DNA of 64,000 nucleotides. Source: Amorphus orientalis (GTDB lineage: Bacteria > Pseudomonadota > Alphaproteobacteria > Rhizobiales > Amorphaceae). Positions 51,280 to 60,589 of the stretch are shown piece by piece. Position numbers and translations under genes: made by a program. Numbering within the stretch: the first letter of the stretch is position 1; each line of letters begins with the position of its first letter. The notes beneath the pieces were generated by a model. The model saw only the letters and a list, made by a program, of their open reading frames with translations, had not been told where the DNA came from and made no database searches. The stretch is taken from positions 1,054,001 through 1,118,000 of the forward strand of contig NZ_JAUSUL010000002.1 in NCBI RefSeq assembly GCF_030814015.1, given 5' to 3'.

Positions 51280-52812
51280 TCAGTTGGTCCCACAGACCTC
51301 GTCGAGGAACGCAGCCGCATCCTTGCGCATGGTCTGAACCTTGTCCGGGTCCATCCGCTCCAGCGACTTGTAGATCATCGCCATCCGACGGTTGCCGGCG
51401 AGGTGCGACTCGTTACGGGCAATGAAATCCCAGTAGAGATAGTTGAACGGGCAGGCCTCCGGCCCGGTCTTCTGCTTCACGTCGAAGCGGCACCCGCCGC
51501 AATAGTCCGACATGCGGTCGATGTAGCTCCCCGACGCCGCATACGGCTTGGAGGCGAACACGCCGCCGTCGGCAAACAGCGCCATGCCGTGCACGTTCGG
51601 CAGCTCGACCCACTCATAGGCGTCGGCATAGACGATCAGATACCATTCCTGCACCGCACGCGGATCGATGCCCGCCAGAAGCGCGAAATTGCCCGTCACC
51701 ATCAGGCGCTGGATGTGGTGGGCATAGGCATGGGCCTTCGTCGCGCCGATCGCCTCGCCCAGGCAGGCAAGGTCGGTCTCGCCCGTCCAGTAGAAGTCCG
51801 GGAGGGGTCGCCTGGCATCGAGAGCGTTCTCCGAGCCGTAGTTCGGCCCTTTCAGCCAGTAGATGCCGCGGATGAACTCGCGCCAGCCGAGGATCTGGCG
51901 GATGAAGCCCTCCACCGCATTGAGCGGCGCGTCCCCGTCTTTGTAGGCCTGCTCCGCCCGCTCGCAGACTTCCTGCGGACGCAACAGGCCGATGTTGATC
52001 AGCGGCGAGAGCACGGCGTGGAAGACGAACGGCTCGCCCCCGGCCATGGCGTCCTGATAGGTCCCGAAGGACGGCAGCCGCTCCGTGATGAAGCGGTCGA
52101 GGGCGGCGAGCGCCCCACGGCGGGTGACGGGCCAGGCGAACCCGTGGAGATCGCCGAAATGATCGGAGAAGCGGGCTTCGACCAGGTCGATCACCGCGCG
52201 GGTCATCTCGTCCGGGCGGGACTGGGGAAGCGATGGCAGATCGATGTCGTCCGGAAGGCTTTCCCGGTTTTCCTTGTCGTAGTTCCACTCGCCGCCGGCC
52301 GGTTCGTTCCCGTCCATCAGGATGCCGGTGGACTTGCGCATCTCGCGGTAGAAATACTCCATGCGCAGGGTCTTGCGGCCTTTGGCATGACGCTCGAAGT
52401 GGGCATGGGAGGCAAAAAAGCGATCGTCCTCGCGGATCTCGACGGAAACGCCGAGATCGTCTTCCCAGTCCTGCATGTCCTGAAGCAGGCGCCACTCGCC
52501 GGGCTCAGTGACGACGAGGCAGGACGCACCGGTGGCGCTGAGCGCGATGCGGACCGCCTCCTTCAGGCTGGATGCGCGCTTGCGGTCGTCGAGACGCTGA
52601 TAGCGCACCGAAATGCCGGCCTCTTCCAGGTCGCGCGCGAAATGGCGCATGGCCGCGAAAACGAAGGCGATCTTCTGCTTATGATGGCGGACATAGGTCG
52701 CCTCGTCCTCCACCTCCGCCATCAGCACGGTGTCGGCAGCGGGATCGATGTCGGACAGGCTGGAGATCTGCCGGTCGAGCTGATCACCGAGAACGAGACG
52801 AAGGGCGGACAA
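51280..52812 (-). CDS. Bacterial (6-4) photolyase with [4Fe-4S] cluster (PhrB/FeS-BCP)
   Basis: This 510-residue cryptochrome/photolyase-family enzyme should repair UV (6-4) photoproducts with light, FAD and a DMRL-type antenna. The N-terminal antenna domain starts SALRLVLGDQL. The four cluster ligands are all present: Cys350 in DLACLGEA, Cys438 and Cys441 in DYCGGCRF, and Cys454 in EACPFNYLYW, the same positions as in the Agrobacterium enzyme. The C-terminal FAD region has NAVEGFIRQILGWREFIRGIYW, TGNFALLAGIDPRAVQEWYL and ADGGVFASKPYAASG. It starts with TTG, preceded by GGGAAGC; no suitable ATG exists. The lone TTG start may lower expression. Confidence 0.94.
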   Translation of the reverse strand: MSALRLVLGDQLDRQISSLSDIDPAADTVLMAEVEDEATYVRHHKQKIAFVFAAMRHFARDLEEAGISVRYQRLDDRKRASSLKEAVRIALSATGASCLVVTEPGEWRLLQDMQDWEDDLGVSVEIREDDRFFASHAHFERHAKGRKTLRMEYFYREMRKSTGILMDGNEPAGGEWNYDKENRESLPDDIDLPSLPQSRPDEMTRAVIDLVEARFSDHFGDLHGFAWPVTRRGALAALDRFITERLPSFGTYQDAMAGGEPFVFHAVLSPLINIGLLRPQEVCERAEQAYKDGDAPLNAVEGFIRQILGWREFIRGIYWLKGPNYGSENALDARRPLPDFYWTGETDLACLGEAIGATKAHAYAHHIQRLMVTGNFALLAGIDPRAVQEWYLIVYADAYEWVELPNVHGMALFADGGVFASKPYAASGSYIDRMSDYCGGCRFDVKQKTGPEACPFNYLYWDFIARNESHLAGNRRMAMIYKSLERMDPDKVQTMRKDAAAFLDEVCGTN

Positions 52813-52874
52813 GGAAAGCTTCCCGGGACGGACAATGGTTCACCGGTTGCCTACGCGGCCGGCACCTCGCCGGT

Positions 52875-53834
52875 TCACCGTCCGGATCGCACGAGCCGCG
52901 CCACCACGCCCCGGAGCGCACCGCTGGAGAGCGCCACCCCCGCCACGGTGACCGCTACGCCGACAGCCACAATCGGGGCCGGGATCTCCCCGAGCGCCGG
53001 AATCGCGATCAGGGCCGCAAGGGCCGGCGCCAGCGAGGAGAAAGCCGCGGCCCGCGACCCGCCGAGGCGCGACACCGCGATTCCATAGCCGACCAGCGCG
53101 ATCAGCCCTGACGAGACGCCCTGGACGAAGAGCTGGATCAGGATCTCGTCGCGGGGATGCGAAAGTAGCGGACCGACCCCAGTCCAGAGCGCGACCGGGA
53201 GCGTCATCACCGTCGACCAGAAACAGGCGATGCCGGCAGCCGCCAGCGGCGGCAGCCCGGTCCGGCGGTAGGCCAGCGTGTACACGGCCCACATCAGTGC
53301 GCCTACGGGCAACAGCAGCCGCCCAGTTCCGGACGCCCCGTGTCCGGCCAGGAAGACGGGCGCTGCGATCAGCACGACACCGAACGCCGCCAGCGCCAGT
53401 CCGATCACCCGGTCGCGGCCGAACCGTTCCTTGAGGATCAGCTTGGAGAGGAGCGCCACCCAGAGCCCCATCGTTCCCGGCAGGAGCACGCCTGCCTCCG
53501 CGACCGGGGCGAACTGCAGCCCCGCCGCGACGACCGCGAAGAACGGCGCGCCGCTGCCGACGACGACGAGCGCAAGCAGCCACAGCGGAACGCCCTTGGG
53601 CAGCGGTCCCATCCGGATCCAGAACGGCGCCAGCACCAGTGTCGGCACGATGAACCGGAACAGCCCGACCCAGGCGAGCGGAAGCTCGGCCGTCGCGGCG
53701 AAGCGGGTGCCGACGATCCAGCCGGCCCACGCGAGCACGGTCGCAAGCGCCGCCGCCACACCGATCAGGACGCTTGCCCGGTTCTCCGTGTCCGTCCCGG
53801 AATCCGTTGCGGCGGCAGTGCCATGGGCCGACAT
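52875..53834 (-). CDS. DMT-superfamily transporter (EamA family)
   Basis: This 319-residue inner-membrane exporter has about ten hydrophobic helices in two EamA repeats (GVAAALATVLAWAGWIVGTRF..., GRLLLPVGALMWAVYTLAYRRTGL...). It ends with a basic C-terminal tail, VVARLVRSGR. It is divergent from an Lrp/AsnC regulator, the common arrangement for amino-acid or small-metabolite exporters under leucine-responsive control. GGAGAA precedes the ATG at 53834. The substrate is unknown. Confidence 0.88.
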   Translation of the reverse strand: MSAHGTAAATDSGTDTENRASVLIGVAAALATVLAWAGWIVGTRFAATAELPLAWVGLFRFIVPTLVLAPFWIRMGPLPKGVPLWLLALVVVGSGAPFFAVVAAGLQFAPVAEAGVLLPGTMGLWVALLSKLILKERFGRDRVIGLALAAFGVVLIAAPVFLAGHGASGTGRLLLPVGALMWAVYTLAYRRTGLPPLAAAGIACFWSTVMTLPVALWTGVGPLLSHPRDEILIQLFVQGVSSGLIALVGYGIAVSRLGGSRAAAFSSLAPALAALIAIPALGEIPAPIVAVGVAVTVAGVALSSGALRGVVARLVRSGR

Positions 53835-53961
53835 GTCGTTTCTCCGTGTCGAGGTCGGCTCACTCTGCGCCGGATTGGCGGCACATGTCCTTGCGAACTG
53901 GCCCGTGACGACGCACTATCGCGCAAGGATCTGCCGTGCAGATCCATTCTTCTGGCAGAAT

Positions 53962-54438
53962 ATGACGATGACCGCTCTCGACGCGATCGACCTTCGAATC
54001 CTGGCCGCGCTTCAGGACGATGCGCGGATCACCAATGCCGCGCTCGCCGACAAGGTGGGGCTGTCCGCCTCGCCCTGCCTGCGCCGTGTCCGCCAGCTCG
54101 AAGAGGCGGGCCTGATCGCGGGCTACCGCGCCGTGCTCGATCGGGTGCGTATGGGATTCGGCCTCACCGTTTTCGTCGAGATCAAGGTGGCGCACCACAG
54201 CCGCGACAACGCCGCGGGCCTGGAAACGGCGCTCGCCGCAATGCCGGAAGTGGTCGCCTGCCACATGGTGTCGGGCGAGGCCGATTTCCTGGCCGAGGTG
54301 GTGGTCCCCGACCTTGCGGCCTACGAGCAACTCCTCACCGATCGGCTTCTCACGCTGCCGATGGTCGAGGACATCCGCTCCAATTTCGCCATCCGCACGG
54401 CGAAGACGAACGGCGCGCTCGCACTGCCGGAGGGCTGA
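53962..54438 (+). CDS. Lrp/AsnC-family transcriptional regulator
   Basis: This 158-residue regulator has the N-terminal wHTH ALDAIDLRILAALQDDARITNAALADKVGLSASPCLRRVRQLEEAGLIAGYRAVLD and a C-terminal RAM domain (LTVFVEIKVAHHSRDNAAGLETALAAMPEVVACHMVSGEADFLAEVVV). It probably controls the divergent DMT exporter across a 127-bp spacer. It is convergent with yebC, with only 6 bp between stops. This is one of two Lrp-exporter divergent pairs in the window. Confidence 0.92.
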   Translation: MTMTALDAIDLRILAALQDDARITNAALADKVGLSASPCLRRVRQLEEAGLIAGYRAVLDRVRMGFGLTVFVEIKVAHHSRDNAAGLETALAAMPEVVACHMVSGEADFLAEVVVPDLAAYEQLLTDRLLTLPMVEDIRSNFAIRTAKTNGALALPEG

Positions 54439-54444
54439 ATGGGT

Positions 54445-55194
54445 CTAAGCGGCCGTCAGCTTCTGCAGAACTTCGTCGGAGATCTCGAAGTTGGCGAACA
54501 CCGCCTGGACGTCGTCGTCGTCGTCGAGGACCGAGATCAGCTTCATCAGCGTCTCCGCCTTGTCCTCATCGACCGGCGACATGGTCTGCGGGCGCCAGAT
54601 CGGCTTCACCGAGGTCGCTTCGCCGAGCTGATCCTGAAGCGCGGTGGACACGTCGTTGAGGTCTTCAAAAGCGCAGACGATGACGTGGCCATTGTCGTCG
54701 GACTGGACGTCCTCGGCACCCGCCTCGATCGCCGCCTCCATGATCGCCTCGGCGTCGCCCGCCTCGGGCGAATAGACGATCTCGCCCATGTGATCGAACA
54801 TGAAGGCCACGGACCCGGTCTCGCCCAGCGCACCGCCATGCTTGGAGAACGCGGCACGGACGTTGCTGGCGGTGCGGTTGCGATTGTCGGTCAGCGCTTC
54901 CACCAGCACAGCGACGCCGGCGGGACCGTAGCCCTCGTAGCGCACGGTCTCGTAGTTCTCGCTGTCGCCGCCGGCGGCCTTCTTGATGGCCCGCTCGATG
55001 TTGTCCTTCGGCATGTTTTCCGCGCGCGCGTTCTGGATGGCCAAGCGCAGTCGCGGGTTCGCCTCGGGATCGGGCTGGCCGGTCTTGGCCGCCACGGTGA
55101 TTTCGCGGGCAAGCTTGGAGAAAACCTTGGAGCGCTTCGCATCCTGAGCGCCCTTGCGGTACATGATGTTCTTAAACTGGGAATGTCCGGCCAT
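54445..55194 (-). CDS. yebC: YebC/PmpR-family regulator
   Basis: This 249-residue protein of the YebC/TACO1 family, annotated as DNA-binding regulators and recently linked to easing translation of polyproline-like stretches, starts [35 protein letters not shown]. It has the characteristic [42 protein letters not shown]. The ATG at 55194 fits the conserved MAGHSQF start; longer in-frame upstream sequence is not conserved. In many relatives yebC precedes ruvCAB directly. Here it points away from ruvCAB with a hydrolase gene in between. Confidence 0.94.
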   Translation of the reverse strand: MAGHSQFKNIMYRKGAQDAKRSKVFSKLAREITVAAKTGQPDPEANPRLRLAIQNARAENMPKDNIERAIKKAAGGDSENYETVRYEGYGPAGVAVLVEALTDNRNRTASNVRAAFSKHGGALGETGSVAFMFDHMGEIVYSPEAGDAEAIMEAAIEAGAEDVQSDDNGHVIVCAFEDLNDVSTALQDQLGEATSVKPIWRPQTMSPVDEDKAETLMKLISVLDDDDDVQAVFANFEISDEVLQKLTAA

Positions 55195-55508
55195 CGTCCA
55201 ACCGTTCGTGTTCTTCAGCGAGATCTGCTTGGTGTAACCGTCTGCAATAAGCAAGTCTGCCGCTTCCCGCAACGCAGGTGGCAGACACGATCCGCGCGCC
55301 TCTGCCGGAAGATGTGGCCCTTCAGGGGCTTCGCGTCCAGCATCGCGACACCGCCAGCGCTAAAACACATCGGAAAATGCAATGTTTGGCGCCATAAAAA
55401 ATCGCTTTTCGCGATGACCGCTTCGCGTCAGCCTGACCGCGATCTGCCGAGCGCCATTCGGGCCGTTCCCGAAAGCCGGCAGCCCTGTTCAGCCTGTCGG
55501 AGCCAACC
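55195..55508. other. Intergenic region between yebC and the hydrolase gene
   Basis: This 314-bp divergent spacer holds the promoters of both neighbours. It contains a small hairpin on the minus strand: ATCGC (55415-55411) / GCGAT (55405-55401), with a 5-nt loop, followed by T residues (55401-55396). It is oriented like a terminator but without an upstream gene, so it might be a leader attenuator for yebC or chance. No coding region or RNA gene was recognised. Confidence 0.4.
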
Positions 55509-56360
55509 ATGACGAACCTCACGCCCCACTCCATCGTGATCGGCGGCCACCGCATCGCCTACGGGATCGAAGGGACCGGCGCCCCGGTCATCCTGCTGCA
55601 CGGAACGCCGGCCTTTTCCCACATCTGGCGCAACGTGGCGCCGCCTCTGGTGGCGGCCGGACACCGTGTCTTCGTCTACGACCTGCTGGGCTTCGGTCGT
55701 TCGGAGCGGCCGGCCGATCCGTCCGTCGACACGTCGGTGACCGCCCAGGTTCCGGTTCTCCTGGACCTGATGGAGGCATGGAGCCTCGACCGCGCCCACA
55801 TCGTCGCCCATGACATCGGCGGCGCAATCGCCCAGAGGCTCGCCGTCTTTCACCCCGAGCGGATCATCTCGCTGACGCTGATCGACAACGTCTCGTTCGA
55901 CAGCTGGCCCTCGCCGCGGACCCGGCAGCAGATCGCCGCCGGGCTGGACGCCCTGATCTCCGCTCCCGACGCCGAACACCGCGCCCACACACGCTCCTGG
56001 CTGGAAAGCGCCATCACCAACCCGGACCGGCTGAGCGACGGGACGATCGACGCCTATCTGGAGATGATCTCAGGCCCTGTCGGACAGTCGAGCCTCTACC
56101 AGCACCAGATCGCCCACTACGACCCGAAGCACACGATGGAAGTCGTGCCGCATTTCCACAAGCTGGCCGACATGCCGGTCCAGATCCTGTGGGGCGAGAA
56201 GGACGCATGGCAGGACGTCGCCTGGGCCCACAGGATGCACGAGGCGATTCCGGGGTCGAGCCTGGAGGTGATCGAGGGCGGCGGCCATTTCGTCATGGAA
56301 AACGATCCCGATCTGATCGCCGATCGGATCATCGCGTTTACCGACGCGCATCCGGGGTGA
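55509..56360 (+). CDS. Alpha/beta hydrolase with Asp nucleophile (haloalkane dehalogenase-like)
   Basis: This 283-residue alpha/beta hydrolase has the oxyanion motif LLHGTPAFSHIWR near residue 29-41. The nucleophile elbow is AHDIGG (Asp102) in place of the usual Gly-x-Ser-x-Gly, and the catalytic His is in EGGGHFVMENDPD near residue 264. The Asp elbow and the HGxP oxyanion motif are typical of haloalkane and fluoroacetate dehalogenases and epoxide hydrolases. The substrate is unknown. The gene lies between yebC and ruvC and may read into ruvCAB. GGAG lies upstream of the ATG. Confidence 0.83.
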   Translation: MTNLTPHSIVIGGHRIAYGIEGTGAPVILLHGTPAFSHIWRNVAPPLVAAGHRVFVYDLLGFGRSERPADPSVDTSVTAQVPVLLDLMEAWSLDRAHIVAHDIGGAIAQRLAVFHPERIISLTLIDNVSFDSWPSPRTRQQIAAGLDALISAPDAEHRAHTRSWLESAITNPDRLSDGTIDAYLEMISGPVGQSSLYQHQIAHYDPKHTMEVVPHFHKLADMPVQILWGEKDAWQDVAWAHRMHEAIPGSSLEVIEGGGHFVMENDPDLIADRIIAFTDAHPG

Positions 56361-56432
56361 AGCCTCAGGCCGCCTCAGAAATTCCGCGGCTCCGTGTAGG
56401 CACGGACGGCCATTTCGTTCTACCCATGTTCC

Positions 56433-56954
56433 ATGGAGCCACACGCGATTCGCATACTCGGCATCGACCCCGGCCTCCGGCGCACGGGCTGGGGCGCGAT
56501 CGCCTGCAAGGGCAACGCCGTCACCTTTCTCGGCGCCGGTTCGGTGTCGTCCGTCGCGACCGACGATCTGGCGACCCGGCTTGCCGCCATCCATGCCGGC
56601 CTGGAGGCGATCGTGCGCGAGCTCGATCCGCATGAGGCGGCCGTAGAGCAGACCTTCGTCAACCGGGACGCCAGCGCCACCCTGAAGCTGGGCCAGGCCC
56701 GCGGGGTCGCCCTGCTCGCCCCGGCCCAGGCCGGGGTTCCGGTGGCCGAATACGCGCCGAACCAGGTGAAGAAGACCATCATCGGCGTGGGCCACGGCGA
56801 CAAGAAGCAGATCCGGATGATGGTGAAGGTGCTTCTGCCCAAGGCGACGTTCGACAGCGACGATGCGGCCGATGCGCTCGCCATCGCGCTGTGCCACGCC
56901 CAGCACCGGGAGGCGCGGGTCCGCGCGGCCCGGCTCGAGGAGGCGGCGCGATGA
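56433..56954 (+). CDS. ruvC: Holliday junction endonuclease RuvC
   Basis: RuvC resolves Holliday junctions with the RuvAB motor. The 173-residue protein has the RNase H-like fold: [17 protein letters not shown] (catalytic Asp) near residue 6-22, [23 protein letters not shown] (catalytic Glu), [19 protein letters not shown], and [15 protein letters not shown], which carries the C-terminal acidic pair. The ruvA ATG lies within its stop (ATGA overlap). The start is clear. Confidence 0.95.
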   Translation: MEPHAIRILGIDPGLRRTGWGAIACKGNAVTFLGAGSVSSVATDDLATRLAAIHAGLEAIVRELDPHEAAVEQTFVNRDASATLKLGQARGVALLAPAQAGVPVAEYAPNQVKKTIIGVGHGDKKQIRMMVKVLLPKATFDSDDAADALAIALCHAQHREARVRAARLEEAAR

Positions 56955-57565
56955 TCGGGCGGCTGAAGGGCGTGGTGGAAGCGATCGGCGACGATGCCGC
57001 GATCATCGACGTGCACGGCGTCGGCTACGAGGTCTATTGCCCGGCCCGCGTTCTCGGCAACCTGCCGGCGGCCGGCGAAGCGGTCACGCTGACGATCGAG
57101 ACGGTCGTGCGCGAGGACATGATCCGCCTTTACGGGTTTGCCAGCGAGACCGAGCGTCAGTGGTTCCGGCTGCTGCAGTCCGTTCAGGGCGTTGGCGCCA
57201 AGGTCGCGCTGGCGGTCCTGGGTGTGCTGTCGGGTGACGAACTCACCGAAGCGATCGCGATCGAGGACACCCGGCCCATCGTACGGGCGCCGGGCGTGGG
57301 CAAACGGGTTGCCGAACGCATCGTGGCGGAACTGAAGGACAAGGTCGGCAGCGTGATGGCGACGGGGGCGGACCTCAGCTTCGCCGCGACGCCGGTGGCC
57401 CGACGGTCGGCCGATCCGGAGATCGCCGACGCGGTATCGGCACTGGTCAATCTCGGCTATGCGGAGCCGGAGGTGCGCAAGGCCGTGGCGAAGGCGCGCG
57501 AGGACGGCGCCGCCAACACGGCGGAATTGATCCGCACCGGCCTCAAGACCCTTTCGGAGCGATGA
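56951..57565 (+). CDS. ruvA: Holliday junction DNA helicase subunit RuvA
   Basis: RuvA binds the four-way junction and recruits RuvB. The 204-residue protein has an OB-fold N domain ([35 protein letters not shown]) and a helix-hairpin-helix domain ([24 protein letters not shown] and [21 protein letters not shown]). The C-terminal RuvB-binding domain is [21 protein letters not shown]. It overlaps ruvC by 4 bp and is followed by ruvB after 21 bp. Confidence 0.96.
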   Translation: MIGRLKGVVEAIGDDAAIIDVHGVGYEVYCPARVLGNLPAAGEAVTLTIETVVREDMIRLYGFASETERQWFRLLQSVQGVGAKVALAVLGVLSGDELTEAIAIEDTRPIVRAPGVGKRVAERIVAELKDKVGSVMATGADLSFAATPVARRSADPEIADAVSALVNLGYAEPEVRKAVAKAREDGAANTAELIRTGLKTLSER

Positions 57566-57586
57566 CGGGCGGCCCACGATAGAGCG

Positions 57587-58624
57587 ATGAGCGAGCGACT
57601 GATTTCCGCCGACGAACGCGAAGACGACATCGAGGCGCCGCTGCGCCCGCAGCAGCTGTCCGATTTCGTCGGCCAGGCGGCGGCCCGCGCCAACCTCGAG
57701 GTCTTCGTCAAGGCGGCCGCGTCACGCGGCGAGGCGCTCGATCACGTGCTGCTGGTCGGCCCGCCGGGGCTGGGCAAGACGACGCTCGCCCAGATCGTGG
57801 CGCGCGAGCTGTCGGTGAATTTCCGTGCGACGTCGGGCCCGGTCATCGCCAAGGCCGGCGACCTCGCGGCGCTGTTGACCAATCTCGGCGAGCGCGACGT
57901 GCTGTTCATCGACGAGATCCACCGGCTCTCGCCGGCCGTGGAGGAGATCCTCTACCCGGCCATGGAGGACTTCCAGCTCGACCTGATCATCGGCGAAGGT
58001 CCGGCGGCGCGCTCCGTCCGGATCGATCTGGCGAAATTCACCCTGGTCGGCGCGACCACCCGGCTGGGTCTGCTGACGACGCCGCTGCGCGACCGGTTCG
58101 GTATCCCGCTTCGGCTGGAGTTCTATTCTGTCGAGGAACTGACCTCGATCGTGACGCGCGGCGCCTCGCTGATGGGCATGGGCGTGACGCCGGAGGGCGC
58201 CGTGGAGATCGCCCGGCGGGCGCGGGGCACGCCGCGGATTGCCGGACGCCTGCTCCGGCGCGTCCGGGATTTCGCCATCGTCGGCGGATCGGACACCATC
58301 GACCGGGCGCTGGCCGACCAGTCGCTCACCCGGCTCGACGTGGACAGCGCCGGCCTCGACGCCCTCGACCGTCGCTACATGCGGGTCATTGCCGAGAGCT
58401 TTTCCGGCGGTCCGGTCGGCATCGAGACGATCGCGGCGGCCCTGTCGGAGCCGCGCGACGCCATCGAGGACATCGTCGAGCCCTATCTCATCCAGCAGGG
58501 CTTCGTTCAGCGCACGCCGCGCGGACGCGCCATGACACCTGCCGCCTACGCCCATCTCGGGCTTTCCCCCCCTGCCCGACTTCCCTCCGAGCAGATCGGC
58601 CTTTTCGGGGGCTCCGACGGCTGA
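57587..58624 (+). CDS. ruvB: Holliday junction branch migration ATPase RuvB
   Basis: RuvB is the AAA+ motor of branch migration. The 345-residue protein has the N-terminal [13 protein letters not shown]-type segment ([20 protein letters not shown]), Walker [15 protein letters not shown] near residue 57-70, Walker [13 protein letters not shown], sensor 1 in [20 protein letters not shown] and the arginine finger, and the C-terminal winged helix ([26 protein letters not shown]). It is the last gene of ruvCAB. tolQRAB, often next in related genomes, does not follow here. Confidence 0.96.
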   Translation: MSERLISADEREDDIEAPLRPQQLSDFVGQAAARANLEVFVKAAASRGEALDHVLLVGPPGLGKTTLAQIVARELSVNFRATSGPVIAKAGDLAALLTNLGERDVLFIDEIHRLSPAVEEILYPAMEDFQLDLIIGEGPAARSVRIDLAKFTLVGATTRLGLLTTPLRDRFGIPLRLEFYSVEELTSIVTRGASLMGMGVTPEGAVEIARRARGTPRIAGRLLRRVRDFAIVGGSDTIDRALADQSLTRLDVDSAGLDALDRRYMRVIAESFSGGPVGIETIAAALSEPRDAIEDIVEPYLIQQGFVQRTPRGRAMTPAAYAHLGLSPPARLPSEQIGLFGGSDG

Positions 58625-58726
58625 TCGACCGTCCCACGGTGTGACGATCCCGGTGGCTGCCGAACGCTCCGCCGCACAGCCGATCCGCGCCGCCGCGCCC
58701 GGTTCCACAAAAGATCATTAAAATAT

Positions 58727-58738
58727 GTGAACTTTCAC
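58727..58738. promoter_or_regulatory. Short palindrome upstream of the BCCT transporter gene
   Basis: GTGAA-CT-TTCAC is a perfect inverted repeat in a locally A+T-rich stretch 127-138 bp before the BCCT start. It could be an operator; the promoter itself could not be placed with confidence. Confidence 0.35.
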
Positions 58739-58864
58739 GCCCCGACCTCGTTAGCAGTGTGCGCAAACCGGGTCGGAAACGTGTTCGCGGCGTGACATCA
58801 GCACCCTTCCACCCCTTCGCTGCGCAGCAATACTGCTCGTCAACTCTTTGGGGGACCGGTGCAA

Positions 58865-60484
58865 ATGTCCAATGTCAAGGAATACTTGAAGGAACACACC
58901 AACCCGCCTGTATTCATATTCTCGGCGATCATGGTTCTTGCCTTCGTCGGCTGGGGTGTGATCGCGCCGGGCAATCTCGGCACCGTGGCGGATACGATCA
59001 AATCCTGGATCTCGACCGTGTTCGGCTGGTGGTATCTGCTGGCCGTGAGCGGCTTCCTGATCTTCGCCATCGTGCTGCTGGTGACGCCCTACGGCTCGAT
59101 CAAGCTCGGCAAGGCGGAGGAGGAGCCGGAGTGGAGCACCTTCGGCTGGTTCTCCATGCTGTTCACCGCCGGCATGGGCATCGGGCTCGTGTTCTACGGG
59201 GTGGCCGAACCGATCTTCCATTACACGGCCCCACCCAACGCGGATCCGCAGACCGCCGCAGCCGCCCGTGACGCCATGAACATCACGTTCTTCCACTGGG
59301 GCCTGCATGCCTGGGCGGTCTATATCGTCATCGGCCTATCGCTGGGCTATTTCTGCTTCCGGTATGATCTTCCGCTCAGGCCGGCGTCGGCGCTCTATCC
59401 GCTGATCGGCGATCGGATCTACGGCTGGATCGGCAACGTGGTGGACATCCTGGCCGTGTTCGGCACCCTGTTCGGTCTCGCCACGTCGCTGGGGCTGGGT
59501 GCGAGCCAGATCAGCGCCGGACTCTCCACGATCTTCGGCACCCCCGACAACGCCACCGTCCAGGTGCTGATCATCGGCGTCGTCACAGCGGTCGCGGTCA
59601 CCTCGGTGATGGCCGGGCTGAACAAGGGTGTCCGCCGGCTCTCCGTCGTCAATCTGTGGCTTGCCATTTTCCTGGCGGCGGCCGTGTTCATCGCTGGTCC
59701 CACGCTGTTCATCCTGCAGTTCATGGTGGGCAGCACCGGGCACTATCTGCAGCACCTCCCCGAAACGAGCCTGAGGATGTTCGTCTTCGACGAGGAGGCC
59801 GCAGACTGGCTGTCCGCCTGGACGCTGTTCTACTGGGGCTGGTGGATCGCCTGGTCGCCGTTCGTGGGCATGTTCATCGCCCGCATTTCCCGCGGCCGCA
59901 CGATCCGGCAGTTTGTCGCGGGCTGCCTGCTGGCGCCCACCGGCGCGTCGATCGTCTGGTTCACCATCTTCGGCGGCTCGGCCATCAAGTACATCCGGGA
60001 CGGCAACGGCGCCGAGGCGCTGATCGACGCTGGGACCAACGACGCCCTGTTCGTGCTCCTGGAACAACTTCCGATGGCGTCGGTCTGGATCACGGTCCTG
60101 GCTGCACTCGGAATCGTCGTTGTCGCGATCTTCTTCGCCACCTCGTCCGATTCCGGCTCGCTGGTGGTCGACATGCTGACCAATGGCGGCGATCCGAACC
60201 CGATCTGGCAGCAGCGCATGTTCTGGGCGATCCTCGAGGGCGTGGTCGCGGCCGTGCTCCTGGTCGCCGGCTCGATGACAGACGGAAATCCGCTCGTGGC
60301 CCTGCAGACCGCCGCCATCACGTCCGGACTGCCCTTCTCCATCGTCATCGCCCTGATGTGCTGGGGGCTGATCCGGCAGCTCAGGTTCGAGCGTGCGGGC
60401 ATCCACAAGGTGGATGAAAAGGTTACTCCCCGCCACGGGAGCAGCTCGTATCAGCCGGCGCCCGCCGTCGGACGGGAGAGCTGA
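58865..60484 (+). CDS. BCCT-family betaine/choline/carnitine transporter
   Basis: This 539-residue secondary transporter has twelve hydrophobic helices. The BCCT hallmarks are FTAGMGIGLVFYGVAEPIFHYTAPP near residue 100-124, FFHWGLHAWAVYIVIGLSLGYF, and the family signature FYWGWWIAWSPFVGMFIARISRGRTIRQFV, with its Trp cluster. The usual substrates are glycine betaine, choline, carnitine or proline; the exact one cannot be read from sequence. The C-terminal extension is short (about 30 residues), unlike strongly osmosensing BetP. GGGGGA precedes the ATG at 58865. A strong terminator follows. Confidence 0.93.
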   Translation: MSNVKEYLKEHTNPPVFIFSAIMVLAFVGWGVIAPGNLGTVADTIKSWISTVFGWWYLLAVSGFLIFAIVLLVTPYGSIKLGKAEEEPEWSTFGWFSMLFTAGMGIGLVFYGVAEPIFHYTAPPNADPQTAAAARDAMNITFFHWGLHAWAVYIVIGLSLGYFCFRYDLPLRPASALYPLIGDRIYGWIGNVVDILAVFGTLFGLATSLGLGASQISAGLSTIFGTPDNATVQVLIIGVVTAVAVTSVMAGLNKGVRRLSVVNLWLAIFLAAAVFIAGPTLFILQFMVGSTGHYLQHLPETSLRMFVFDEEAADWLSAWTLFYWGWWIAWSPFVGMFIARISRGRTIRQFVAGCLLAPTGASIVWFTIFGGSAIKYIRDGNGAEALIDAGTNDALFVLLEQLPMASVWITVLAALGIVVVAIFFATSSDSGSLVVDMLTNGGDPNPIWQQRMFWAILEGVVAAVLLVAGSMTDGNPLVALQTAAITSGLPFSIVIALMCWGLIRQLRFERAGIHKVDEKVTPRHGSSSYQPAPAVGRES

Positions 60485-60530
60485 CGGGTCGGATCATCCA
60501 CCCGGCGTCATAAGCCCGCACATGAAGAAA

Positions 60531-60561
60531 CCCCGCGCTCCATGGGAGCGCGGGGCTTTTT
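60531..60561. terminator. Bidirectional terminator between the BCCT and gcvPB genes
   Basis: The arms CCCCGCGCTCC (60531-60541) and GGAGCGCGGGG (60545-60555) enclose 3 nt and are followed on the plus strand by CTTTTTTG. On the minus strand the stem is followed by TTTCTTC. It lies between the convergent BCCT and gcvPB genes and can serve both. Confidence 0.9.
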
Positions 60562-60589
60562 TGCACCCGACAGGTCCGTCGAGAGGGTC

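Noticed and set aside
55396-55415. Small hairpin with T-run on the minus strand
   Set aside because: The stem is only 5 bp and there is no upstream minus-strand gene; it is recorded in the intergenic entry only.
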